Of a stretch of DNA of 64,000 nt, positions 12,001 through 23,974 are shown in pieces (positions within the stretch are counted from its first letter, which is position 1; each line of letters begins with the position of its first letter). Where the stretch lies: the NCBI GenBank assembly GCA_905250025.1, contig CAJNOJ010000007.1, forward strand, positions 186,001 through 250,000, written 5' to 3'. A model generated the notes under the pieces. The model had not been told where the DNA came from, searched no databases, and saw nothing but the letters and a program-made list of their open reading frames with translations. The stretch is from Adineta ricciae (lineage: Eukaryota; Rotifera; Eurotatoria; Adinetida; Adinetidae). The position numbers and the translations under genes were made by a program.

Positions 12001-15000
12001 CAAAGTGTAATATTGTATAGAGAATAGACGAGGACGGATTTGGATGATTAAATATGGATTGCACTAAAAGGAAAACATTGATGAAGGTACAATGAAGAGG
12101 AAAAAGCAAACTTCACTTTCTTCTACCTGTAAGATCTGATCATCGATTGTAAATAGATTTGTCGTCCGTTCAAATATGAATCCGAACTTTTCGTTCTGTT
12201 TATCAACGACTGATTTCACAAAGGTCGATGTGATAATCGTCGTAGATTTCATATGTAGTGTGTTTAGATGGAGAACGTTTGCCGAAGTATTCCAAAAGCC
12301 GTGAATATCGTATTGATCTCGATTATTGATGAACAAACCTTGAATAAGATGATTCGAATGATTATAATTTAAATCTAAGTCATAATGTGAATTGATAAGA
12401 TAAAGATCGAAGATTAAATTCGACTGTTTCGTCGTATAATAATATTCGTGATGAAGCCGAATTAACTCACGACGACGGCCTAACATCATTCGAAAATCGA
12501 CTGCCCATTTCCCGAACCATAGATAGTCGTTCGTTATATTTAAGTTCCATTGGATAGGTTCGAAAGAGAATAGAAGCAAGTGTGAGTCGAATGTCCAAAA
12601 ACGAATGGATGCGAGGTTCCAATTGTAATCAAAGTCAAAGTAACGCCGTCGCCGTAGAAATGTCATTTGAACTAATCCTTGGAAATGAAATAGTTCCTTT
12701 TGAACATGTCGAGTCCATACCAATGAGAAAAATTCTCGTTTGAATAGTGGAATATGACATAGGACCTTCAATCTGTGATCTTTCAATGAAATATCAAATA
12801 TAAAATCATTGAGAAATTTGGAAATGAATTTTGAAAACGCAATCTCAATTCGTATCAATGTTTGATTATCTGTGTGATAATGGATCGGTAAAATTTGTGT
12901 TTGATTTGTCTTTAAATAAATTCGCTTTAGCAAAAACGTCGAGTTCAACGGCGAGGAGACGAGCTCGTACCGAATATTCTTGTTGATTATCAGTGACATC
13001 ATCCAGTTTCGATCGAGTTCAAATAGTGTCACATAGGATTTACCTAAGAAGTTCTGTTCAATACGCATATGAATACGCGTTGGAAAGTCATTTATGAAAA
13101 ATATTTGAAGGCCCGAGAAAGTCGAAATATGATAATTAATTGACGTTCGTGTTAGATTTGTCCATTCGAATAGCTGGATGAATAGCTGACGGTCTCTTTC
13201 GTAAAAGAATACAAATGGTTTTGTGGCAAACATCGATGGTATATGGATCGAACTATTCCAAGATTGAAGAACAGTTGAGTTCGGATAGTATTGACTAGAT
13301 GATTGAAGAGAGAACATTTGGTAATGAATCATTTTCAACGATTGGTTAATATATGTTTGAAACAGATAATTCGATCGAAATGTGAAGTTCAGAATCAAAT
13401 CAAACGAGTATTCATTACGAAAGCAGGATGTGACGTTAAGTAGAAGATTGTTTGGTAAAGAAATGAATTCGAGTTGAAGATTAGAATATTTCTTTGTTGT
13501 ACCAAGAACAGTTTCAACGACTGGTAAGTTCAGTGAGAAATTGGTGTACTGAGCAGATAACTGTCCTTGGCCTTCGTAATGGTAACCAGGTATTTCGAAG
13601 ATAAATGTAACGAAATCCGATTGATTCAGATGAAAGTAAGTGTGTAGAAGCTTTTCGGATGCATAGGACATTCGCATTTCGATTGTACGATGTATCATCG
13701 ATGAATGAAAGGAATACCCATTGAAATACGCATGAATTCTTGTCAAACGGTGCATATGAAAGGAAATATCGCAAAGAGACCAGCCGTTTACCAATGAAGT
13801 GGAGTGAAAATTAATATGGGATAAGTTATTATAATGAATCTGAAACGATCGAAAGATTTTTTTCGTCATTTGCCGTGGAATGTTCGTGGATTTTTTTACC
13901 TGAGTATTGTGATCAAATTCGAGTAGAGATGAGTTCATCACCAATGAATGATGCAGATAAGATTCTCCTTTCATAAATATCCATTGAAATTGACTATTCT
14001 CGTTTCTTATCGCTGAAAAGTTGAATGATGATCGATAAAAATCATAGTAGAAGTTTAAGAGAAAATCTTGTTTAAAAAAGAAAAATACACGTTCGATTTT
14101 CATATTCATTCGAGCATGATACCAATCGGTCAGACGCTCCAATTCCATTATCAACTGTCCGCTGAGAAATTTCGATGCATTGATACTGAGATTTCCATTA
14201 TAATGTATAGAAACATTGCCGATGTGTTTCGGATGAACATTCGTTATATTAATCGAAAGATTCGGGGACAAATCATGAGAATACTCGCCTGAACCATTCA
14301 CAATCGATCGATTATTGTAGGAAATATTAAATGACATTATATGATTATCATGCCATTCAATTGACGATGCATACTTTGTTGTTGGTGTAGAAAATTCGAG
14401 ATAGTATGGCATCCATGCAAATTTATGAAACTTTCGTTGGAGATGATACGATTTATAGATGTGTTCGTGCTGTTGGATATGAAAATGAACGGAATGGGAT
14501 GAAGATGTTAGATTATAGACAAGTGATGAATCATCCGAAAGTAGACGTATCTAAGGTTTGGGCAAGAGAAAGGTTAGGATTACTCATATACAACGTCTTA
14601 CTGCGATCGAAGAAGGCCATAGGCGATGGAAAAAAATTGACAGGCAAATTTTGGAATCAAAATGTGGGAGTATATAGCAAAAGTCTTTGAATGATGGGAG
14701 TGAACTAGTTCTTGACAGAATTTGTTTGTTATGAATTAGTGAGCTGATCGATTGTCTAAAGAAGAAAGAGGAATATGAGGATAAGGATGAGAATATCGTT
14801 ATCAAACTGTATTTTGAAGAGAACATTTTCTTTTTGAATCGAACGCCAAATGTATGAAGTGGAGTTGTCGTGTTGGTGAACGTGGATACGAAAGTTGGAT
14901 TCAAGATTAAAACGTATCTCGTAGCCAGTCATGATATGCTGCAATCCATGATTGATTTTGAAGACAATACCAGCACTTGATCTAAGGTAACAATAAAAGA

Positions 15001-17056
15001 TGGAACCTTGTGGGAATTCATTGTATTACTTTTTGAAGAAATTTTTCAACTGATCAAAATAGCCCAGTAGCCAATTGAGATTGAAATCCGTTTTGAAATG
15101 TATTTTCAAACGAAATCCGTCCAGTGTTTCAATTTCAAATAATCGATCGGCATTCAGCCATTTGAACAGATCATCCATAGTCGAAAAACGAATGATTGAT
15201 TTTCTTCCAAATACTAGTAGAATCTCTTTTTCCTACAAATAAAACGAATGTTGTCTAACAACACATTGGAAAGTCACATACAAAATAGAGATCAATTTCT
15301 GTTTGATTTGCTAATTCCAATTGAATTGAGTTTGGTATAAATGTGGAAATCTTTTCGGAGAAAAGACAATGAATTTTACCAAACGGAAAGACATATGAAC
15401 CGGACTGCGATGACCAGATCGAGCTCTGTTTATCGAAAGACTTGATATACAAATGTAATTGCTTGGATTGAATCGTTTCGATTAGATTCGATAGTTCTGT
15501 TGAATTCAGATAGGAATGAATGATTTGGAAAGCGACGATACGTATGTCAGAAGATTCTTGTTCGTCGTATAGTAATGTTCGAAATTCACTGTAGAAATCG
15601 TTCGGATTATTAAGAGTTCGAAAGGCAATCAGACGATAATTCAAACTATTGTTACGATTCAATGCATATTCCATTGTTAGATTATCATTCGAGATAATGA
15701 TTAACATTCGAAGTGTAAGAAAGTCCATCATGTGAGAAGAAGAATTCAGAAATTTTCTTAAACTATCTTGAATATATTCTGTGGGTTGACGCTCAACAAA
15801 CTCCAAATGCTGCATAACGATTTTTGGATCATGCTGAAAATGTTTGAGAATATATTCTGTTGCCGGGTAACGAGTAACGTCAATTATATTTCGATGGATC
15901 CATTTCCTGCAGGACAGAAAGATGTAAAATGAGAAAAGTATAGAAAAAAGTTTTCACCATTCACAGTTGGAGTATTGATCGATATTTTCAGAGAGAATTT
16001 GCTGTAAATCGACATCGTGTAAATCATTATTGAGCATTGTAAACAGTTCCGAATGCAAATTTTCACCATTATTTGCACACATCTCTTTCAGTAATCGATC
16101 AAAATCATTCTTAGTTTTCTTTTCCGATTCGGAAGTCAATATTTCTTTATCTTGTGTAAATAATTTTCGATGATCGATTAGACTATGATATCGAATTTGT
16201 CTTTCAATGGTCAACAAACTCGCTGTTTTCGATCGACAGATACTGGTTTCCAGCTTCTGTTCGTTGATATCTATCGTTGCTTCGCAAGTGGTTGTCGTTG
16301 GAGAGAAGAGTTTATTCAAAAGATAATTCTAAATGATCGCAGCACGAAAAAATTTCACATGAGTTCGCAGATGAATATACTCACGGTAAATATTGAATTG
16401 CCCATAAACCGTCCACGATTTGTTTGAGTTGTTTGTATTCGGCGGTATAGTTTTGTATTATTTTGATAATCTTCGACAAAAATCTTCTCATTTGCACTAT
16501 TTTCCAATGAATACTTGAATCGAAAAGATGAGAAAAGCTTTGACTTGTCATCAAATTCTTCACTTACCATTGTGCGATGAAATATTTGCAGAATAGCATG
16601 TTCAAGTTGATTTCTGTCTGTCTGAATGTCAATTTCTTCCAGTGGATGAACCGTGACATTGTATAACTAAATTACAGGTTGTAGTTCCGAGAAGAACTTC
16701 TATAAATAAATTACTTCAACAAATGATTGATTACAAGGTGGTTTAGGTTGGTAATAAAAGACATCAGCGGCAACGTTCAAGACCGTTTGATCGATAATAG
16801 TCGTTGGAACATATTGAAAGGTTGCTTTGGATGTGTATTGATACTTCGTTAACGAAAAAGTGCCTAATCAGAAGTCAAGTTTAATCGAACTGCAGGTACG
16901 TCCAAATTTCGACTCACATGGTTCATTAATTGAACTCGCGTTGATTCCTTTGACTATAAATAGATGAGAAGACAAATACGTGATGATTTGTTCTCTTTTG
17001 CACTAACCTCGTATTTTCAAGAACAATAGGAGAACAATACAAACGAATCTTCGCAT
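9024..17056 (-). CDS. large lipid transfer protein (apolipophorin/apoB-like)
   Basis: Secreted lipid carrier of the vitellogenin/apolipoprotein B/MTP superfamily, roughly 2,400 residues. The ATG at 17054-17056 gives the signal peptide MRRFVCIVLLLFLKIR, spliced to short N-terminal exons. The exon around 16730-16860 has the beta-barrel style opening of the lipoprotein N-terminal domain (YQYTSKATFQYVPTT, then a cysteine). The helical domain near 15255-15815 contains EQESSDIRIVAFQII, the counterpart of the ESSEVRIAAY helix motif in this family, followed by SSIWSSQSGSYV. Two long exons (about 12130-14570 and 10050-12060) are rich in alternating hydrophobic beta-strands with many Asn-X-Ser/Thr sites, as in the lipid-cavity sheets. 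Introns such as 47 nt near 10004-10050 and 51 nt near 14545-14600 keep frame. I see no cysteine-rich von Willebrand D domain and no polyserine, so a classical vitellogenin is less likely than an apolipophorin-like protein. Some middle exon limits are approximate. Confidence 0.82.
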
Positions 17057-17381
17057 TTTTACTTGTACAAACTTGAAGTGCGCACAATGCAATCGAATAA
17101 GCAACGGAATGTCCGTATCTTTCGTTATCTCAAATTGTGCCATGCTTTTTCAATTGCAATTTATCAACGAGTCAAGAAAAAAGAGACGAACCAGGTTACG
17201 TGATGTATATATATGTACATAATTTAACTTATACATGTATTTATTGTGTATACAAAGGATAAAGAGAGTAGAAGAAAGAGAGAGAGAGAGAGACAAGAAC
17301 TTATACTCGTACACAAACACATGCATACATATTCGATGGAATCTTTTCTTTAGAAGAAAATTGAACGTTCAATGACGATAT
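17057..17381. other. short spacer with GA microsatellite
   Basis: 325 bases between the lipid carrier start and the GPCR stop; holds a GA run at 17275-17294. No gene seen. Confidence 0.5.
17206..17214 (-). promoter_or_regulatory. candidate TATA element upstream of the lipid carrier gene
   Basis: An alternating TA run about 150 bases upstream of the ATG at 17056. It could be a TATA box or simply an AT microsatellite. Confidence 0.2.
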
Positions 17382-19280
17382 TCAAGCGTCTGTTTTCGAA
17401 GGAACACGTGTGAAATTTTGTTCTTGTGGAAGTTTATCAATTCGTAACCAATGTGAGCGCATGTTCTGCGTGCAACATTTTTGCCAGCATGATTTGAAGA
17501 GCGTAATCAACTCATGACGAAAACGATTTCCACATAATGAATAGAGAAAGAAATTCAAACAGAAGGACATGAAGTAGAAATGCCGTAAGATTCCCAGTGT
17601 ACGTTTAAAGTCTTTCTTTGATATAATTGAATAAAGTAAAACAGCACAATAAGGCGAATTGAACAGGAGAAAAGTGGTGGAACAAATAACAAGCATTTTC
17701 GTTGTACGTTGTGATATCGCTTGTCGATTGCTATTGGAATTGGCTGCCGAAACAGGAGATAACTCGTTTGGAATTGGAACTGTTGAAATAGGCGAATTAG
17801 AAAGACGGGCAAGATATTCGTTACCTGTACCTGTAGATTCTATACATGACGAGGATATCTGTCGATTTGTTTGCGATGTTGGTGTGCCAATAGATGTGCG
17901 CGCTGTATCTTTCAATGGAATAAAATTAGTGTCAATCGAATTTGATTCATACAGCCGTTGTCGTTCGTGATATAAATCTCCTTTCGACAAGCGAATCGGT
18001 GACGACGTTCGTTGATTGCGTGAGCCTGGAGCGGTCGTTAATGAACCCCCTAGAAATGTACGGAAACATAAAATAAAGATCTGGCGGCAAGAATCCGTGA
18101 GTACATTGATTCCGTTGGCTAATAACAGAAAAGAAACTACTCTCCTTTCATCTATTTATAGGCTACCTAGTGGTGTTCGACTTCTTTTGAGCAGTTCCTG
18201 TCAGCCTCGTATCATTGAATATGAAATCAAACTCTCCTTCTAATCAAATACACCTCACTGACACCTCGTCTACTTCTTGTCATGAAAACTAATTTTTTTT
18301 CTCTCTGCCTTCGTGTATATCACATAGTATCTCACATTACACTGCGACACATAGATCCATTTTTCATTAAGAATGTTTTAGCTAATATTGCAGTATTCCG
18401 CGCGCTGTTTGCAAAAGAAAAGACGACAATGAATGTTATCTATTTCCGGTCTGTCCTGATTATCACACGACAATGGAATGTAAAGAAAGAACATTTTTGA
18501 ATTAGAACCATGTTACATACCGAAAATATTTGTAAACCGTTTTCTGTTTCTTAATTTATACACAATTGCACAATTGAAGAGTAGAATAAATATGAATGGT
18601 AGAACAAACGTTAAACACGTATCAACAATCAATAATGGATACAGGGCGGGATGATTTTCGTTTTCTTCACATTGATTCTTTGAAATATGTGTAACAAAAA
18701 AACTAAACGAGTAAAAGCTACAACCAATTAAAACTAATATGAAGATATTTATTGTTGACGAACGACTTGATATGATCGTATTGGCATGTAATGGGAAAAG
18801 AACAGCAACGAACCGTTGTAGCGTAAATGATAACGTAAAATTAGCTGAGAGAAATGAACAAATGTGTGTGATATAAACAGTGACTTCACAGACTATTAAT
18901 GAACGATGAAAACCGATGATTGAGCCTGTTGATGTATCAACAATTGACAGAAAGATTATTAATAAATAAAGAAAATCAACGCCAGCTAAAGCTGATAGTA
19001 ACATCGAAGAACGCCACTTCCGCATAGCTTGTCGATTGAGTACAATCATGGTACAAGCATTACCAATCAAGCCGATCACAGAAACAATCAGTGTGATTTG
19101 CGTGGTTAGATTTTCAACGAATTTCAAATGTTTCGAGCCCGCTTCTGTTGTTGTTTCGTTGGGATACACTAGAGATCTTCCAGCCATTGTACTACTATAA
19201 TATAATGACGACGACGATAATAATGTTGGCGAATTGACAGTAATAAATAAGGCAGAATCCGAACGATTAGTAAGAGCCAT
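17382..19280 (-). CDS. class A (rhodopsin-like) G protein-coupled receptor
   Basis: Two exons, 18521-19280 and 17382-18049, with a 471-nt intron, giving 475 residues. The extracellular N-terminus has N-glycosylation sites (NRSD, NETT, NLTT). TM1 carries the GN signature in GLIGNACTMIVL; TM2 has LLSALAGVDFLYLLI; TM3 begins after a cysteine (LIVCEVTVYITHIC) and ends SFTLQRFVAVLFPL, so the usual D/E-R-Y is replaced by Q-R-F. TM4 and TM5 follow; the third loop is long, Ser/Thr-rich and about 100 residues, and holds the splice junction. TM6 is KMLVICSTTFLLFNSPY; TM7 ends SFCLNFFLYSLCGNRFR, where NPxxY is LNFFLY. The shape resembles peptide-type receptors (FMRFamide-like) of rotifers and other protostomes, but the ligand cannot be told. 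Confidence 0.88.
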
Positions 19281-22200
19281 TGCTTTGTTCTTAGATGGTT
19301 AATGTAAGATTATGAGAACATGAAATTATGTCGGTGTAGCGGATCAATTAGAATTCGTAGATTTTCTAGAATAGAGAGACAAGATGTCATCGTGATGGCT
19401 GGGAGAGATGACATAGATATGGTATAACGAATATGACTATGATAAATTTGAATGGCATATACCAGTAGGAGAAAAATTCTGTTAGATGATGAGGATAATA
19501 ATGAGGAGGGAAACAACTACTAACATAAGAACAATAATAACAAACGAGACTGCAATTGACTGTCATTCGAACAAATGTCAACACAATGACAGAAAACGAC
19601 GCGCGACAGAGAAAGCGAGTTCTCTCTTGAACAATTAATCATTTTCGATAATCCTTAGACAATTCGAAATATAATTATTAACGAATAAACAATACGGCAA
19701 TCCTTTCTGTTCTACTCAATCTAGATGAAATAAGAGAACGAATTATGTATATGATATGCAATACGCTCAAGTAAAAAAAAGGAGAAGAAGAAAAATACAT
19801 GCAGACGAGTATTTTCGTATGTGCATCTGTTTACTGTTTGCTTTCTTGCTTTGCAAAGACCGAAAAGGCGAATAATTTCTTCATGGCTATATATACATAC
19901 TTGCTTTTTCGTTCGAAAAAGAGCGAATGAGAAAGAAAAGTACGGGCTGTTTCTGTGCAACATACCACAGACAATGCTCCGTCAGTATGTTTATCTTCTA
20001 TTCTCAACTAGTCATTTGTATACTTCCTGAGATCAGAAACCATCCTTACTGATACAGAAACAACAGTAAGAAGATGAGAATCAAGTACGTCACATTCCAG
20101 AAAAAGAAATAAAGAATCTATCCAGTAGTTTTTTGTTCATCGGTAGTAATAAGAGATTATTATTTATGATGGATAGGAAGAGACGAAGAAGATCCGTATT
20201 TAATGAAGAATTTCTCTTCTTTCATTTAACATACCTATCACGTTCAGTTAGCATGCGTCTATGTCTTTGGAAGAAGGAGAGAAAAGCTGAGTGAAAACTG
20301 CCATTGCATGTCAATTAAAAACAGATCAAAGCTAACTAAGCTCGACATTGAAATAATCAGATTTCGAAGTTTTAGATTAAAACAAAACGTTGAGAGTAGT
20401 TTGTCTCGGCGAGACTTTTTTTGTCGAAGAAATCGACGACGATTATGAGAATGAAACTGAAAAAAAACAACGTCGATATATTATTTGACTTTTTATCACG
20501 CTGACTATATCTAATCAAGTGAAAGTTAGCACGAAATCATCGATGAATATGACAAAAGTGATTTATGAAAACGTAATCGATGAGACTGAGCAATATTACA
20601 TATTCTTTGTCATTATTTTATCAAAATACCAACACGATTCGATTACCTGAATTACAGTTAACACGAGGAGGAAGAAAGAAAGAAAAACGAAACGAGAGCG
20701 AGAGCGAAAGCGAAACGCAGCGAGTAGTAATTCCTACGTAAGTGTTATAAAAGAAAAAAGTCGTTACCTCCCAATAGTCTTGCAATGAAATGTCTTACCT
20801 AGGCATCGCATAGCGAAACCATGTGAGTGCGCAGTTCGCACACATCGACAACATGTCATTGAAACGTGAACAATAAGTAAAAACAAATGAGTCGCTCGCA
20901 GCTATTTCCTCTCTTATTGCATAAGAAATTTCAACAAATCGTCATTACGCAGAACAGACAATACGTAGAAATATTTCACACGGGTGTTACAATAAAGAAA
21001 ATTATTAGATACCGATGAAACCTTCAGTTATTTTCATACATATGCTAATCAGCTTCATTCAACGGCGTGTTTTTTTCTCGTTTTCTATCTGATTTTGTTT
21101 CCCTTGTCTAATCTAGACGTTTCTTTCTTTCGCTGTGTTATTATCATCGTACTTTCTCGTCCTAATAGTCTATTAACCATTAGCTACCGATTAGACACGA
21201 GTAACACGCTGCTATTCATAATCATACATAATTTCTCTTAATGATTGCCTATAATTTGTCACTATGACGAGATTTTCTTAGAGCGAGCAGAGAAAGTACT
21301 GGAAGGTAAGATATAACTTTGCGGGAAAAACACGTCGACTTGCCGCAAAACAATGGGGATAAGTGCTTATTTTTTCTCTGCTTCGCGTCAAGTTATCTGC
21401 GAGTGACGATTTACCTAGAACTATTTATAGTAAATCAGTTTTTTTCACTAATAATTTATATGAAGTAATCGGCATGGGTAGAGAAAAAACGTAGGATGAA
21501 GTACTTCTTGAAAAAGAGCATTTTCTATTCAAGAGAAGAAAAATTCCGTGTCAAAATTATAGTAATTCTTATTTAATTATCGTGTATCAGATTTCCTCTC
21601 GTGTTCATATTAGTACATTATCGATTATTAGAGTCGCGATGGTAAAAATTCGCAGGAAATAATCGCATTATCTATTAAATGATACAATGTCGCGAGAAAA
21701 CCAGAAATTGAACATCCTACGAGTCCCTTAGGATATCAAGTCTATTAAAATGCTCTGCATCGCGCTGTGCGAAAACTTTCGGATGACGATTCAACTCGCC
21801 AAACAAACCAACTAAGCATTTCTATTCGGCACAAACAACATCAGAGAAAAAGAGAATAACAGGGTTGTTGTTGCGTTCGAAAATTTATTTACCAAATGGA
21901 ACGTAATTTTGTTTCTACTATTGATAAATACATCTGAAGGTCACCCATGAGTCGTGTTTGTGCAGATCTTTCTCATCTATTTACCATGCATAACTTCGAA
22001 ATTCGACTAAATTTCTCAAGGCAATTTACATCCATACAAGCATGAAGAAGAGGTTAACTAGTATAAAAGATTGAAAGCGGTCATTGATCATCGAAGATTT
22101 CTGTCTTCGGGAGACAATGTTTGACACTTACGGATACCTTCGAGTATAATACGAATCTCTTATTTAAAGGAATAGATATGGAAAAGGTTACCGATGTTGA

Positions 22201-22671
22201 TGAGCATAACAAAATAAGCAGACAAGGAGACGCAACGAAAAAAAGAGAAAGATTTTTTTGTCTTCGTGCACTTTTTCGGATTAACTGTAAGGACGCAATA
22301 GATTGTCGAAAGAGAAAAAAAACAAGAAATGTGTAAAAAAGAGAGAAAAAGAAATCTACTTAACAACGAGAACGATTGATTGAGCCTTTCAAACGAACAA
22401 AAACTAACATGGATAGATTATATAGTTATATATGAATCTAATCATACCAATGCTTTTTAATCGGAAATAATACAACGAACAGAATTGAATAGAAGGGAGG
22501 ATTAGTTCAGTGATGTTTTCGCCCATTCGTCAAAGTTAGTTACGCCCGTCGCATGTCAGCTTTGAAAAACGACTTTCCAGAAAAATGACAAACTAGTAGT
22601 TCGTTACGAATCATTGGAGTTCGTAAAGGTGATAGATATCGCGTAGTAAAAAAGAAAATGAGGTCTCTTCA

Positions 22672-22704
<33 letters not shown>

Positions 22705-22717
22705 GGGAGAGAGAGAA
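22672..22717. repeat. GA microsatellite
   Basis: A run of GA dinucleotides with three GGGA-type interruptions, about 46 bases. Confidence 0.9.
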
Positions 22718-23152
22718 AAAAAGCTGAAAGTTATGACGTCTTAGGGAAATTAGTCGATCTTCACCATTATAACACTCAACTATGTGTGCATGTCAACTAC
22801 TATCACCACCTTCTTCTTCTTCTTCCATTCCCTTCGTTTCAAGATTTTTTTCTTCTTTTTCCTTTCTCTGTTCTCCATGACTTTTTGATTTTGTTTCTTG
22901 CATGATTTATTACGTACACATTTGATGTTGAAGTAAGAACAATATCTTTTCAGCTAATATAAAAACACTTTCGAACGATATGAAGCACCATTCGACCTTC
23001 GCCATAAAATTTCATCCATGTAGATTGATAAAATTTCTCAGAGAAACTTCCAGGTTTCGACTAAGAAATTAGACGTTTCTTTCGTACTCAATTATTAGCT
23101 GTCATCCATCTTAATTCGCATGAATAGAAAGAGGGACTAACTACCTACCGGG

Positions 23153-23176
23153 GATGATGATGATGATGATGATGAT
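23153..23176. repeat. GAT trinucleotide repeat
   Basis: Eight tandem GAT units in noncoding sequence. Confidence 0.9.
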
Positions 23177-23974
23177 ATAGATAGAACTGTCATGGTCTAT
23201 AAATGACAACTAAATCGTATTAAAAACTCACCTCTGCCAACAACCGGTATTGCTGAACTTATAGAAGAAAATAATTTTCTACTTTTCTTTTAACCTCTTG
23301 CCTCATATACGCAAAATGATACTTATTAATGTTCTGCACAAAATTTACCACTAATCACTAATAATCATTCACTTCCATATTCTTCTCATTGATACTTTTT
23401 CTTTCGATATGTATGATTGTTGTGAATGATTAGTTAAACTCGAAACTGAATTAGTAGCAAGCGAAGATCGTTTCGTTATGATTTTCTCGGCATGATTACG
23501 TCGTTCCCTCAGTGCAAATATAGTCTGATTTATATGCTTGCATGTTGATGAAGAAGATCCATCAGCAGGATTCTGTGTACTCTACTTGAATACGAAACAC
23601 ATCAAATCTATTTTGGGCCTGTGCGGTATTTGACGAAATGAGTCTTTTACTCGAACACATCGAGATCGGGATAAGCAGAAAACTGCGACGAGAAATGATG
23701 TTGACACTTCAAAGAAGGAGAAGAGATGTTGAACGAGGTTCTTCATTTTTTATTCGATCACGAACAACGAATACGATGGTCTCCTGCTCAAGAATAATCT
23801 TTGTCAAATAAATGACGATTGACAGTGATGATAATAAGACATTGAAAGGTTATGCCTTGACATGTACCCCCCTTCAGCATTCGACCGCATTGCGCACAAA
23901 TGTGATTTCGTTAAAAATGACTAACATTTATTTTGTTTAATATCATTATCAAATATTTATTAACAAAAATAAAC

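Larger units (their letters stand above)
19281..23974. other. 4.7-kb region without a supportable gene
   Basis: The longest gene-free stretch here. It begins with the 5' flank of the GPCR and ends at the 3' side of the GH20 gene. Short ORFs on both strands overlap each other and lack domains, signal peptides or splice partners. Simple repeats are at 22672-22717 (GA) and 23153-23176 (GAT), with a CTT-rich tract near 22809-22860. It could hold regulatory DNA, untranslated exons or noncoding RNA; none can be shown from sequence alone. Confidence 0.5.

Noticed and set aside
14406-14690. 94-codon plus ORF
   Set aside because: Antisense to lipid-carrier exons that splice in frame.
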